The notes: a model not told the origin generated them from the sequence alone. Positions 16,955 to 24,350 are shown, counted from the first letter of the stretch. The stretch is DNA of 26,095 nucleotides from Bacillota bacterium (GCA_023443285.1 JAEZVB010000121.1:1-26095); one strand, 5' to 3'. Program-made: numbers and translations.

Positions 16955-17368
16955 CTAAATAACTGAGTAAGTCTGTTTAGTAGTTTCAGTTTCTTGGTAG
17001 GTTTTCCCTTTAAAGGCGACCGCTAATAATACACATAAGAGAGCATAGAAGCTTAGCTGAGCAGTTTTATCGGGGTCACAAGCTAACGCTCGTAATCCTT
17101 CGAACTTCTTAGTAAAGAACATATTCTTTATAGATAATTCTACCTCAGATAACTTTGAAATCTCGGCCCAAATGTTATCATATGCCACTTTTCCTTCATT
17201 CAAAGCTTCTTCCCTAGAAAAAGCATTCCCTTGCTTCTGAATCGTTGACGAATAATTATAAGCGTATCCTCTCTTTTTCTCATATCTAATGAGATTCCAC
17301 TTAAAAACATCCCTACCTTGATTATCTTTCTCAGGCTCCATATCAATTGCAACTTGATAGTTATCCAT
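16955..17368 (-). CDS. Hypothetical protein with one C-terminal membrane segment
   Basis: A 137-residue protein starting with ATG behind a strong GGAGGTG site. Residues 1-90 are soluble and alternate strand and helix (YQVAIDMEPE..., VFKWNLIRYEKKRGYAYNYS). Residues about 105-120 form a hydrophobic stretch (LSFYALLCVLLAVAF), so the protein may be tail-anchored in the membrane. I recognise no family. It is preceded by a DtxR/IdeR-like box (17396-17414) that would put it under metal control, and it is followed by the TPR-like gene on the same transcript. A -10-like TAATAT at 17425-17430 lies just upstream of the box. Confidence 0.65.
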   Translation of the reverse strand: MDNYQVAIDMEPEKDNQGRDVFKWNLIRYEKKRGYAYNYSSTIQKQGNAFSREEALNEGKVAYDNIWAEISKLSEVELSIKNMFFTKKFEGLRALACDPDKTAQLSFYALLCVLLAVAFKGKTYQETETTKQTYSVI

Positions 17369-17395
17369 TGGCCACCTCCAAAAAAATTTACTTCA

Positions 17396-17414
17396 TCAGG
17401 TTAGCCTAACCAAC
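17396..17414 (-). promoter_or_regulatory. DtxR/IdeR-like iron-box operator
   Basis: The 19 bp TCAGGTTAGCCTAACCAAC match the actinobacterial DtxR/IdeR consensus TTAGGTTAGSCTAACCTAA at 16 of 19 positions; the central 13 bp are a perfect odd-centred palindrome. It lies 28 bp before the ATG of the 137-residue gene and just downstream of a TAATAT -10-like element, where a bound repressor would block transcription. The consensus is established for DtxR/IdeR; its use in this organism is inference. Confidence 0.55.
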
Positions 17415-17456
17415 TCAATCACCAATATTACACCGATTACTCATCCTTCCGTATCT

Positions 17457-17738
17457 CTAAGGATGTATATCCTCAAAAGCTGCATTAAACCGAAAAACAT
17501 CATGCCCGTTTGTTTTAGCTCCCTCGATAAATTTGTCCGCTAATAGTGCCGATGTGCCATTTCTATGTGGACTGCCGGTAATTACAGTTATTTTCATTTT
17601 CTTATTCCTCTCTGTACTCGCCGCTGCATGTTGCGCAGGCTGTTGTTGAGCTTTGCCTTGAGACGCAAGGTTACAACCGCCCAGTAGAATAGTCGCAAGT
17701 CCTGCTCCGGCACCTACGATAAAATCTCTTCTATTCAT
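17457..17738 (-). pseudogene. Truncated Tat-lipoprotein flavodoxin-fold reductase
   Basis: The 93-residue product begins with a Tat leader (MNRRDFIVGAGAGLATILLGG) ending in a lipobox with a cysteine (GGCNLAS), a Q/A-rich linker, then the first ~45 residues of an NADPH-dependent FMN reductase/flavodoxin-like domain (MKITVITGSPHRNGTSALLADKF, the FMN-phosphate loop). It stops with TAG right after EDIHP, where family members continue for another ~130 residues, usually with a cysteine-rich stretch. So most of the flavin domain is missing. The start at 17738 has a strong AGGAGGAG. It is the last gene of the redox operon, 34 bp after the ferredoxin-like gene. Confidence 0.7.
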
Positions 17739-17772
17739 ACCGAAACTCCTCCTGTAGCTTGATAACAATTAT

Positions 17773-18111
17773 TTATATGCCAAACAATTCACTAGCTTGT
17801 TTCATCCGTTCACGCACTTTTACATGGGATTGACAACGTCGTTCGCAAGAGCCACAGCCTAAACAATCACTGGCATGTCTTGCCAATTTAAGATAATGGT
17901 CTTTGGCTAATTCGTCGCCGTGATTAGCCAAATCCATGTATCTATTAACAGCACCAATGTCAATATCGGCAGGACATGGCTGGCAATGGCCGCAATAAAT
18001 ACAAACTCCGTTCTGCTCCTGCGCAGCAGCTACAGGCATAAATTTAAAACTACCCAGTAACATAGCCGCTAACCCTGCTCCAACACCTGCGACAAATTCT
18101 CTTCTATTCAT
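17773..18111 (-). CDS. Tat-exported two-[4Fe-4S] protein like an aldo/keto reductase C-terminal domain
   Basis: A 112-residue protein with a twin-arginine leader (MNRREFVAGVGAGLAAMLL), a cleavage region around VAAAQ, and two cysteine clusters: CIYCGHCQPCP (37-47) and CLGCGSCERRC (83-93). The order and spacing (including the DIDIGAVNRYMDLA segment between them) match the C-terminal [4Fe-4S] extension of many anaerobic aldo/keto reductases, but the reductase barrel is absent. It would be an electron-transfer protein folded in the cytoplasm and exported by Tat. It sits between the MFS gene and the truncated Tat flavoprotein, whose leader is nearly the same, suggesting that the two worked together. 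Confidence 0.8.
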   Translation of the reverse strand: MNRREFVAGVGAGLAAMLLGSFKFMPVAAAQEQNGVCIYCGHCQPCPADIDIGAVNRYMDLANHGDELAKDHYLKLARHASDCLGCGSCERRCQSHVKVRERMKQASELFGI

Positions 18112-18150
18112 GGCATTGCCCCCTATCCGGCTTTATTTCATCTCTGTTAT

Positions 18151-19377
18151 TCAAAATATAGATTGCCCAGTGTCCCGACATGCCGTAAAGAGTGTAATTA
18201 TACAGGCTACTGTTACTAGTAAACCATATCCCTCTGCTATTTCAAATAAGCTAAAGTAGCTGGCTAGTTTCCCCACAACTAGATTGGGAACTGCGGCACC
18301 ACTGTAGGATATTAGAAATATAGTCGAAAGCACACCAGCCCTGTCTGCCTGGCTGGTCTTATCCAATAATCCTCTCATACTTCCTGTAAACGCTGCCCCC
18401 CAGGCTACTCCTGCGAATATGCTTGTCATAAGAAATGGCAGAATCGTGCCTGCTTTCAGCGAAACAAGGATAGCCGCCACACACAGACAAAATGCTACCA
18501 TACCAACGCGCTGGGCAACATCTGGTTTCAGGCGGCCAGACAACGAACCGCCAATTGCATTGGGTGCCATTAGGCAGGCAAATACCGCCGCTGCTACCAA
18601 TGTATTCGTGGTATGAAGCTGTTCTGCTGCCAGGGAAGAGCTAAACGCCTGATAGAATCCACCGATCGCCCAGGTTCCAATAAAAGTACTGGTTGCCGCC
18701 GGCAAAAAGCGTCGAAGCTCTTTTCGCACCCGGATTTGCGGAACCAGAGAGGCAACCACTCCGCCGGTGCGTGTTACTGTTTCCGGACCTGCTGCAATCA
18801 ATGCCGCACAGCCGGCAAGCATAACAAGAAGTATTCCGAATATCAGCGCCAGCGAGCCGGAACCATACTCTTTTAGCGCACCGGAACCAAAAGCGCCTGC
18901 AGCCAGCCCGATCATCGGCGCACCGCTGGTGACAGCCGCGCCAATCCAGCCCGGAGCTGCCGGTGCATTATCCACCACATATGCCGCGATTGTACTGGAT
19001 GCCAGACCACAGGCCACTCCCTGTACAAATCTTCCGGTGAAAAACATGGATGCGTTATGCATGTAAACAAATATCAAACACCCTAGCGCAGTCAATCCCA
19101 ATGTAACCATTGCCACTGGGCGGCGGCCCAGATAATTAGAAACTCTGGCAAACATCAGAAGCGCAATCACGGTTCCGGCAAAATAAGAAACTGCCGACAG
19201 GGAAAAGTCTGCACTGGTAAAACCTATAGCCTGGCGATAAATAGTATAAAGCGGAATCGGAGCAGAAGAGGCTGCATACACAACAGCCAGGGAGCAGGCT
19301 GCTCCTATAAAACCAATCATTCTTCGATTTTGTTTCAGTTTCGAAGCAGCAAATAAGGACAAAATGTTTTCACCCAT
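18151..19377 (-). CDS. Major facilitator superfamily transporter
   Basis: A 408-residue integral membrane protein with about 12 hydrophobic segments and the MFS loop 2-3 motif NYLGRRPVAM (about 81-90). It is rich in G, A and S inside the helices, as in drug or metabolite exporters (Bcr/CflA- or arabinose-efflux-like). The substrate cannot be read; in this operon an efflux role for a toxic aldehyde, quinone or similar compound is plausible. The start at 19377 has AAGGAG nine bases upstream. It is separated by only 10 bp from the upstream lipoprotein gene, so it is co-transcribed. Confidence 0.85.
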   Translation of the reverse strand: MGENILSLFAASKLKQNRRMIGFIGAACSLAVVYAASSAPIPLYTIYRQAIGFTSADFSLSAVSYFAGTVIALLMFARVSNYLGRRPVAMVTLGLTALGCLIFVYMHNASMFFTGRFVQGVACGLASSTIAAYVVDNAPAAPGWIGAAVTSGAPMIGLAAGAFGSGALKEYGSGSLALIFGILLVMLAGCAALIAAGPETVTRTGGVVASLVPQIRVRKELRRFLPAATSTFIGTWAIGGFYQAFSSSLAAEQLHTTNTLVAAAVFACLMAPNAIGGSLSGRLKPDVAQRVGMVAFCLCVAAILVSLKAGTILPFLMTSIFAGVAWGAAFTGSMRGLLDKTSQADRAGVLSTIFLISYSGAAVPNLVVGKLASYFSLFEIAEGYGLLVTVACIITLFTACRDTGQSIF

Positions 19378-19387
19378 GACATTCTCC

Positions 19388-19942
19388 TTATTCCGCTAAG
19401 GCAATTGTGACGTCAAGCGAGCTGCCCAATGAGTGAATTTTTTCCAGACCGCTGGTAACTTTGCCGATAATCACAAGGTTTCCTGTATTGGCCGACTTCT
19501 CCTCATCTTTGACGAAAATGACGAAGTCGTTACCGGCAGTCCAGAAGGCTAGGTCACCATTTTTGTATCCATATTGCACCTCTTCCTTCTTATAAGCAAG
19601 CGGCGGAACTATGGCCCCGCAATAGTCGTTGTCAGAATCAGCCAGTTTCACCTTTGCAGGAAGGTGAGAAATTAAATCCTGTGCAGCCGTGGTATTGTTA
19701 AGATAAGCCGAAAGCACAGTATCTCCGATGGTCAGGGTGATGTTGGTCCTTTTTCCTGTAGTATTGCTTGTTTCAGACCCCGGCTGTGCGACTGCGCCAT
19801 TAGCAACAGGCTTACTCGTTTCCGCAGACTGCTGTTTGTTATCTGTAGCGATCGACTGTCCGGTCGGCGTGTTGCTTTTGCCACAGGCAGTAAGCGAAAG
19901 CGCCGTAAACAAAACCAGCATAAGTACCAAAATTCTTTTCAT
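19388..19942 (-). CDS. Cyclophilin-like fold lipoprotein (copy 2)
   Basis: A 184-residue lipoprotein. The leader ends in the lipobox LTAC (Cys about 20), followed by a disordered T/S/Q-rich linker of ~45 residues and a ~115-residue domain (NITLTIGDTVLSAYLNNTTAAQDLISHLPAKV ... DLAFWTAGNDFVIF ... GNLVIIGKVTSGLEKIHSLG). This is the cyclophilin-like domain family found on flavodoxin-operon lipoproteins in anaerobes; it has the fold but not the known active site of prolyl isomerases. Its paralogue is 22625-23203. I start it at 19942 because AAGGAG is at the right distance there. It is anchored outside the membrane. Confidence 0.8.
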   Translation of the reverse strand: MKRILVLMLVLFTALSLTACGKSNTPTGQSIATDNKQQSAETSKPVANGAVAQPGSETSNTTGKRTNITLTIGDTVLSAYLNNTTAAQDLISHLPAKVKLADSDNDYCGAIVPPLAYKKEEVQYGYKNGDLAFWTAGNDFVIFVKDEEKSANTGNLVIIGKVTSGLEKIHSLGSSLDVTIALAE

Positions 19943-19960
19943 TGTCAATCTCCTTCAATC

Positions 19961-20674
19961 TTATTCGGACATTCCAACTTTGCTCAGCCATTTAGATATA
20001 TCGGCAGACATGTTCTGCTGTCCGGTACGAAGGGTTACACCCTCTAAAACGGTAGATCCGGGACAAATTGATTTAATATCATTTACACTTTCCGCGACAC
20101 CAGCACCTAGCGTTGTGCAGAACGGAACTATGATCTTGCCGGAAAGATTATATTCCTCCAAGAACGTCCGAATCGCCATCGGCTCAGTGTACCACCAGAT
20201 TGGATACCCAATGAAAATCACATCATAGGATTCCATATTTTTAACATGCGTGGATAGGGCTGGCCGGGCATTTGCCTTTAGTTCACGCTCTGCAATTACG
20301 GAGGCCGCTCTATGCTCTACCGGATAGGAATCAACGGTAGCGATTTCAAAAATATCTCCGCCAACCTGTTTCTGAATTTCGAGAGCGGCACTGGCCGTAT
20401 TTCCTACATAGGGAGTAGCCGATGAAACTGCATCAGCTCCTTCGCTAACAATTCTCGCCTGTGAAAAGTATGCAATCAAAATCTTTCTCTTAGATTTTTC
20501 AGTCTGTGATGAACCTTGGGCAGACACTTTTTGAGTCTCTAAAGGCTGCGAAGTATTTGATATTTTCTCCTGTGAACTATTTACATTCCCATTTGGCATA
20601 TTGGAATTTCTGCCACAGGCGGTAAGAGAAAAAAGCATAAACAGCAGCAAACTCAGCCACACCAATTTTTTCAA
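19961..20674 (-). CDS. Flavodoxin lipoprotein
   Basis: A 237-residue protein: a signal peptide with lipobox LTAC (Cys 20), an S/Q/N-rich linker to about 62, then a full flavodoxin domain (KILIAYFSQAR for the FMN phosphate loop, AALEIQKQVGGDIFEI, YDVIFIGYPIWWYTEPMAIRTFLEE, IIVPFCTTLGAGV). It would carry FMN on the outside of the cell membrane and pass electrons to or from the neighbouring DUF4405 membrane protein, a pairing repeatedly seen in anaerobic Bacillota. The TTG start at 20674 has AGGAG nine bases upstream. A region before the FMN loop lacks the usual T(x)TGNT pattern, as in other members of this extracytoplasmic group. Confidence 0.85.
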   Translation of the reverse strand: MKKLVWLSLLLFMLFSLTACGRNSNMPNGNVNSSQEKISNTSQPLETQKVSAQGSSQTEKSKRKILIAYFSQARIVSEGADAVSSATPYVGNTASAALEIQKQVGGDIFEIATVDSYPVEHRAASVIAERELKANARPALSTHVKNMESYDVIFIGYPIWWYTEPMAIRTFLEEYNLSGKIIVPFCTTLGAGVAESVNDIKSICPGSTVLEGVTLRTGQQNMSADISKWLSKVGMSE

Positions 20675-20707
20675 TATTTCTCACTCCTTTCCGTTTCACG
20701 GTATGAA

Positions 20708-21370
20708 TTAAGTTGTTTCCATTTTTCTTATCAGTTTCGCGCTGTAATAAGCAACACATGTAAATAAACCCATAATCGCTATATAGTCTGCCAAAAAGGA
20801 GAGTGCCGACTCTTCATAGTCGAAATAAGCGTATTCAATAACTAGGAACAATTTCTGCCATATCTGGCGAGAAATAAAAGCATATATACCATACACAGAC
20901 ATTATGACAGCTGCCAAACGGGATGCGCACACAAAATAAAATGAGTTTTTCTCTGGTGCTTTCATCAGCTTCTTTGTTGCACGAATCACCATGCCCCAGT
21001 GAAATCCCAAGTGAACCGCAATGAGCAGAAATCCCCACGCAACAGACACCATGTGCAGCCTACGCCCAAGCCACCCAACACTGATATTCAAAAAAACAAA
21101 CACCTCTCGTGAAAGCATGATCCCGCTCACCATCATGATCAGCATGGCAGCTATAAGCAACACATTGACTGTTGTATGCAGAATACGCATTGCCGTGTAC
21201 TTACCTTTAAAAAGAGACTTGTACCAATTCCAATTAAAAATGTGATGCAACATAAAGAGCAGTAATAAAAAAACACCTATCCATTCATGTACCTTATTCC
21301 CTGTAATATGATAAGCCATTAATATCATAAGCAGCGTGATCATACCGATATCAATCAATGCTTTAGTCAT
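20708..21370 (-). CDS. DUF4405-type membrane protein, possible heme b / electron carrier
   Basis: About 220 residues with five to six membrane helices and paired histidines inside or near them (AYHITGNKVHEW, FMLHHIFNW, RILHTTVN, RRLHMVSVAW, VHLGFHWGMV), the pattern of the DUF4405/cytochrome b561-like family that may bind heme b. It would move electrons across the membrane, probably to the flavodoxin lipoprotein encoded next. I start it at the ATG at 21370, which gives the usual family beginning (TKALIDIGMITLL); a TTG at 21409 with GAGGTG ahead of it is the alternative. The last ~60 residues add a further helix pair. The heme role is inference. Confidence 0.72.
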   Translation of the reverse strand: MTKALIDIGMITLLMILMAYHITGNKVHEWIGVFLLLLFMLHHIFNWNWYKSLFKGKYTAMRILHTTVNVLLIAAMLIMMVSGIMLSREVFVFLNISVGWLGRRLHMVSVAWGFLLIAVHLGFHWGMVIRATKKLMKAPEKNSFYFVCASRLAAVIMSVYGIYAFISRQIWQKLFLVIEYAYFDYEESALSFLADYIAIMGLFTCVAYYSAKLIRKMETT

Positions 21371-21421
21371 TGTTTTTGTGTTTCTCCCCTTCCAAAAGCC
21401 AAGTGCCAAAATCGCACCTCT

Positions 21422-22591
21422 TTACCGGTATGAATCTTGATAAATGGCGACACATTCCACTAGGCCCAAAGAAAGTCTGTCGTTATTAAACAGCCTGCCC
21501 ATTGTTTCCTTGGCGTTTTTAGCCATCGTTTCAAATTCTGAAGGCAAAATACCATAATCGGACATTTTGAGATCAGCAACACCGCAGTTCTCCTGTAAAT
21601 TCACCAGCATAGTAATGAAATCCATTGGTTCTTTTGCATTCACCATCCCCATCACCTTCGCCATACGAATAAAACGATCATCGCAAACGTGGTTGTTAAT
21701 CAGATTTGTAAAATACGCCTTGCTGATCATAATCAGGCCTGCACCATGGGGAAGGTCCTGATGATAGGCCGATAGCGCATGTTCCAGGGAATGCTGACTT
21801 GTAACACGTCCCACACACATTACTGTACCGGAAAGCGTGTTGCCAAAAGCAACCTTTGCACGAGCGTCAATATCGGTTCCGTCTTTCACTGCTTTTACAA
21901 GATTTTGGCTTATATTTTCAATCGCCGTGAGCGCATACATATCGCTCATAAGGTTAACGCCGTTTGAAACATAGCCTTCCACACTATGGAACAAGGCGTC
22001 AAAGCCTTGATAAGCCGTGAACCTGGGCGGAACGGTAAGCATAAGTTCTGGATCGACTACAGCCAGAACCGGGAACAAATCTTCACGGCCAAAGCCAGTC
22101 TTCTCCTGTGTCTCCTCGTTTGTAATTACGGCTGCTGAGTCTGTTTCAGAACCCGTTCCGGCCGTTGTCGTAATCGCAATGACGGGGAGGGGTTTGTTGG
22201 CAAGAGGTTTGCCCTTTCCGGTGCCTGAACCGATATAATCCCAGTAATCACCTTCATTAGTTGCCATAACCGCAATGGCTTTGGCTGCATCCATGCAACT
22301 CCCGCCTCCCAGGGCTACAATCAGATCACATTGGGTTTCTTTTGCAAAACTGCCGCCAGCCATAACCGTTGATTTGAGCGGGTTGGCCTGTACTTTGTCA
22401 AACACAACGGTTTCCACACCGGCAAGATGCAGTTGTTCTTCCGTTCGCGACAAATAGCCGTGTACTCTTGTAGATTTGCCGTTTGAAATAACAATCATCG
22501 CTTTTTTGCCCGGTAATTTTTGTTCATGCAGTTTTTCAAGCTCGCCAGCTCCAAATAAAACTCTTGTTGGTACATACATGTTAAAGTGCAT
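21422..22591 (-). CDS. Iron-containing alcohol dehydrogenase
   Basis: A 389-residue group III (iron-activated) alcohol dehydrogenase. The NAD(P)-binding GGGS is at 95-98, the TTAGTGSE loop at 142-149, and the metal ligands are D198, H202 (GFDALFHSVEGY), H267 and H282 (SQHSLEHALSAYHQDLPHGAG), matching the FucO pattern. It interconverts an alcohol and an aldehyde with NAD(P)H in the cytoplasm; in this operon reduction of a reactive aldehyde is a reasonable job. AAAGGAG lies upstream of the ATG. All key residues are present and the length is normal. Confidence 0.9.
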   Translation of the reverse strand: MHFNMYVPTRVLFGAGELEKLHEQKLPGKKAMIVISNGKSTRVHGYLSRTEEQLHLAGVETVVFDKVQANPLKSTVMAGGSFAKETQCDLIVALGGGSCMDAAKAIAVMATNEGDYWDYIGSGTGKGKPLANKPLPVIAITTTAGTGSETDSAAVITNEETQEKTGFGREDLFPVLAVVDPELMLTVPPRFTAYQGFDALFHSVEGYVSNGVNLMSDMYALTAIENISQNLVKAVKDGTDIDARAKVAFGNTLSGTVMCVGRVTSQHSLEHALSAYHQDLPHGAGLIMISKAYFTNLINNHVCDDRFIRMAKVMGMVNAKEPMDFITMLVNLQENCGVADLKMSDYGILPSEFETMAKNAKETMGRLFNNDRLSLGLVECVAIYQDSYR

Positions 22592-22624
22592 TTATGGGAA
22601 TCTCCTTTAATCAAAGAAGTTTAA

Positions 22625-23203
22625 TTACTTATCCATCAACTCAAACCGAACATTTGCGTCTCCAGTTTGGCTAAAAATTTCAACTCCGGAATCAATACGG
22701 CCTATTTTTTGCAAATTACCGATGACTTCTCCATTTTGTCTGTAGAGAATGATAAAACTATGACGTGGCGTCCAATAGCTGATATCACCAACTTCATAAC
22801 CGCTTGTCTGCTCCTCATTAGCAGGAAGCGCATCAGGAAAACGGTAACACATTTCTCTGGAATAGAGATCCATCATTGGAAGGGTCAAAGGAAACTTAGC
22901 AATTAGGCTGCGTGTCGTTGCATTATCGATTAATGTAGCTGTCAGCACCTTGTCACCGACTGTAACCTTGACCTTTATTCCCTTTGCGGGTTCATTGTTG
23001 CCTGGCTGGGCACCTGGTGAAGCACTGGCTTTACCGCCAGGTGCTGCCGGTGCCCTGCCGGCACTGCTTTCGTTGGAAGCAACGGACGGCTCGGGTGTTT
23101 TTGCCGGCTTAGGGTCATTTGTCGCGCTGCCACAGGCAGTAAGACCAAGCATCATGGTCAGTACAAGTATTACTATAGATAAAACTTTTTTTTGTATTTT
23201 CAT
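22625..23203 (-). CDS. Cyclophilin-like fold lipoprotein (copy 1)
   Basis: A 192-residue lipoprotein: leader ending in LTAC (Cys 24), a proline/alanine/serine-rich linker of ~50 residues, and the same cyclophilin-like domain as 19388-19942 (IKVKVTVGDKVLTATLIDNATTRSLIAKFP ... GYEVGDISYWTPRHSFIILYRQNGEVIGNLQKIGRIDSGVEIF). The linker is far more Pro/Ala/Gly-rich than in the other copy and its DNA is GC-richer. A clean GGAGGTTAACC precedes the ATG. Two copies bracket the dehydrogenase, membrane protein and flavodoxin genes, suggesting duplication within the operon. Confidence 0.82.
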   Translation of the reverse strand: MKIQKKVLSIVILVLTMMLGLTACGSATNDPKPAKTPEPSVASNESSAGRAPAAPGGKASASPGAQPGNNEPAKGIKVKVTVGDKVLTATLIDNATTRSLIAKFPLTLPMMDLYSREMCYRFPDALPANEEQTSGYEVGDISYWTPRHSFIILYRQNGEVIGNLQKIGRIDSGVEIFSQTGDANVRFELMDK

Positions 23204-23245
23204 GGTTAACCTCCAGATTTCATAAATTTTGAATTTTTAACTTTG

Positions 23246-23352
23246 TCAGCCTTTTAAGTGCATCATAGATAATTCCTCATCCCACTCGTCTCTGGGCAAT
23301 TGCCTGGAAAACCGCACAGCGTCTCCAGTACCTTTTGTCCAGACCAGTCTAT
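23246..23352 (-). pseudogene. Possible 3' remnant of an unidentified gene
   Basis: The 145-bp gap between the CMD gene and the cyclophilin-like gene holds an open minus-strand frame, ending in TGA at 23246-23248, with strongly protein-like sequence (AGPNRLVWTKGTGDAV, then FSRQLPRDEWDEELSMMHLKG). It has no start or ribosome binding site and is cut off upstream by a TAA inside the end of the CMD gene. It looks like the tail of a lost gene. I cannot name the family. Confidence 0.4.
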
Positions 23353-24083
23353 TTGGCCCTGCTGCTTAAAGCTTTAGCTAATACTTCCGAGGCATTATCA
23401 GCTTCTTTTTTGCCAACATTAGCTTCTAGTACCGATACTAAGTTTCTCATTTGAGCCTCAGTCAACCCAGTATTTAACCCGATATCAAAATGAGCCTGCA
23501 TCTGAGAGTTGACACCATCCATGCTTGCCAGAGCGGATATAGTAGCTATCTCCCTGCTTTGGTAATCCAGATTGTCGCGTCCGAAAATGTCACCAAATAA
23601 GTGATCTTTCAAGAAAGCGTCAATAGCTGGGGAGAATGTATAAATGGCTCCGGTAGCAGGTACTCCTCCTCTTAAGCGCGTCTGAATCTCTGTGCCTAAC
23701 TCTAGTCTGCTCTTATCAGTGGGCAGAGGGCTTGGTTCCTTGCCAATCTCGTCTTTAATCCCTTTCGCTTCGCGTTCTTTCTCAACTTTCATGAAGGTAC
23801 TGATTCCATTTAGACTGCGAGGAAAACCACAATAAGCGTACATCTGCACAAGGACTTCTTTGATTTCATTAACAGTTAACCCAGCATCTAGTCCTTCATT
23901 CAAGGAATTTTTCAATTGTACTAAATCACCTTTTGCAGTGAATGCTGCAATGGTGATTATTTTTTCCTGTTTGGCATTTAAAACTTGATTTTCATTTTTC
24001 ATATCCTGTGCCTCCGAAATATTAGTAAAGTTAAATACTGAGAAAATAATCCCTACCAAAAGTAAAATGATTTTTTTCTTCAA
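23349..24083 (-). CDS. Exported carboxymuconolactone decarboxylase-family protein
   Basis: About 244 residues with a signal peptide (KKKIILLLVGIIFSVFNFTNISEA) and two CMD/AhpD-like helical modules: residues ~45-100 (AKGDLVQLKNSLNEGLDAGLTVNEIKEVL ... AYCGFPRSLNG) and ~185-235 (SREIATISALASMDG ... FDIGLNTGLTEAQMRNLVSVLE). The CxxC of AhpD is absent; only one cysteine lies in the first module, so it is not a classical peroxidase partner. Members in such operons are thought to act on quinone-like or lactone substrates, but the reaction is unproven. I use the TTG at 24083 because AAAGGGG lies nine bases before it and the leader then begins correctly; the longer frame to 24179 has no such site. It is the first gene behind the MerR-type promoter at 24277-24307. 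Confidence 0.8.
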   Translation of the reverse strand: MKKKIILLLVGIIFSVFNFTNISEAQDMKNENQVLNAKQEKIITIAAFTAKGDLVQLKNSLNEGLDAGLTVNEIKEVLVQMYAYCGFPRSLNGISTFMKVEKEREAKGIKDEIGKEPSPLPTDKSRLELGTEIQTRLRGGVPATGAIYTFSPAIDAFLKDHLFGDIFGRDNLDYQSREIATISALASMDGVNSQMQAHFDIGLNTGLTEAQMRNLVSVLEANVGKKEADNASEVLAKALSSRAK

Positions 24084-24276
24084 CTCAATTACCCCTTTCT
24101 CTTTTTTCTGATAACTACTACCCAAAGATATAAGCAATATTTTTAAAAAGCCTATAACCCTATATAGTAATCCCGCCAATCCAAAAAACTACAACTTTCA
24201 ACCAGCCGGGCGCTAAACTGGCATCTGTCCAGATTTATCTCCTATCTACACTCTTCATTCCTCCTTTATAAAAATT

Positions 24277-24307
24277 AATCTATCACTTCGCGTTAACGCG
24301 AAGTCAA
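24277..24307 (-). promoter_or_regulatory. MerR-type promoter and operator for the redox operon
   Basis: On the minus strand TTGACT (24302-24307) and TAGATT (24277-24282) are 19 bp apart. The 18-bp perfect palindrome CTTCGCGTTAACGCGAAG (24286-24303) lies across the long spacer. MerR-family activators work on exactly this layout, twisting the DNA to bring the two boxes into register. An AAAGGAGG-ATG with a 7-codon frame follows at 24267-24235, possibly a leader peptide or relic; the first true gene starts about 190 bp downstream. Confidence 0.75.
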
Positions 24308-24327
24308 GCGTTTGGAGAAATTTTTTA

Positions 24328-24350
24328 GGAGTGCGCTTGCGCTGCACTCC
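24328..24350. repeat. Hairpin between the two divergent promoters
   Basis: GGAGTGC (24328-24334) pairs with GCACTCC (24344-24350) around a 9-base loop containing a second short GCGC pairing. It lies upstream of both promoters, so it is not part of either mRNA; it could be a regulator site or the scar of an insertion. No T-run follows on either strand in a terminator arrangement. Confidence 0.45.

Noticed and set aside
18419..19066. Plus-strand open frames opposite the MFS gene
   Set aside because: Shadows of a GC-rich membrane protein gene; the minus-strand reading has full MFS features and a ribosome binding site.
24202..24232. Mutually exclusive CTGG/CCAG pairings in the leader of the redox operon, as an attenuator
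   Set aside because: Each stem is only 4 bp and there is no terminator T-run; too weak to claim.
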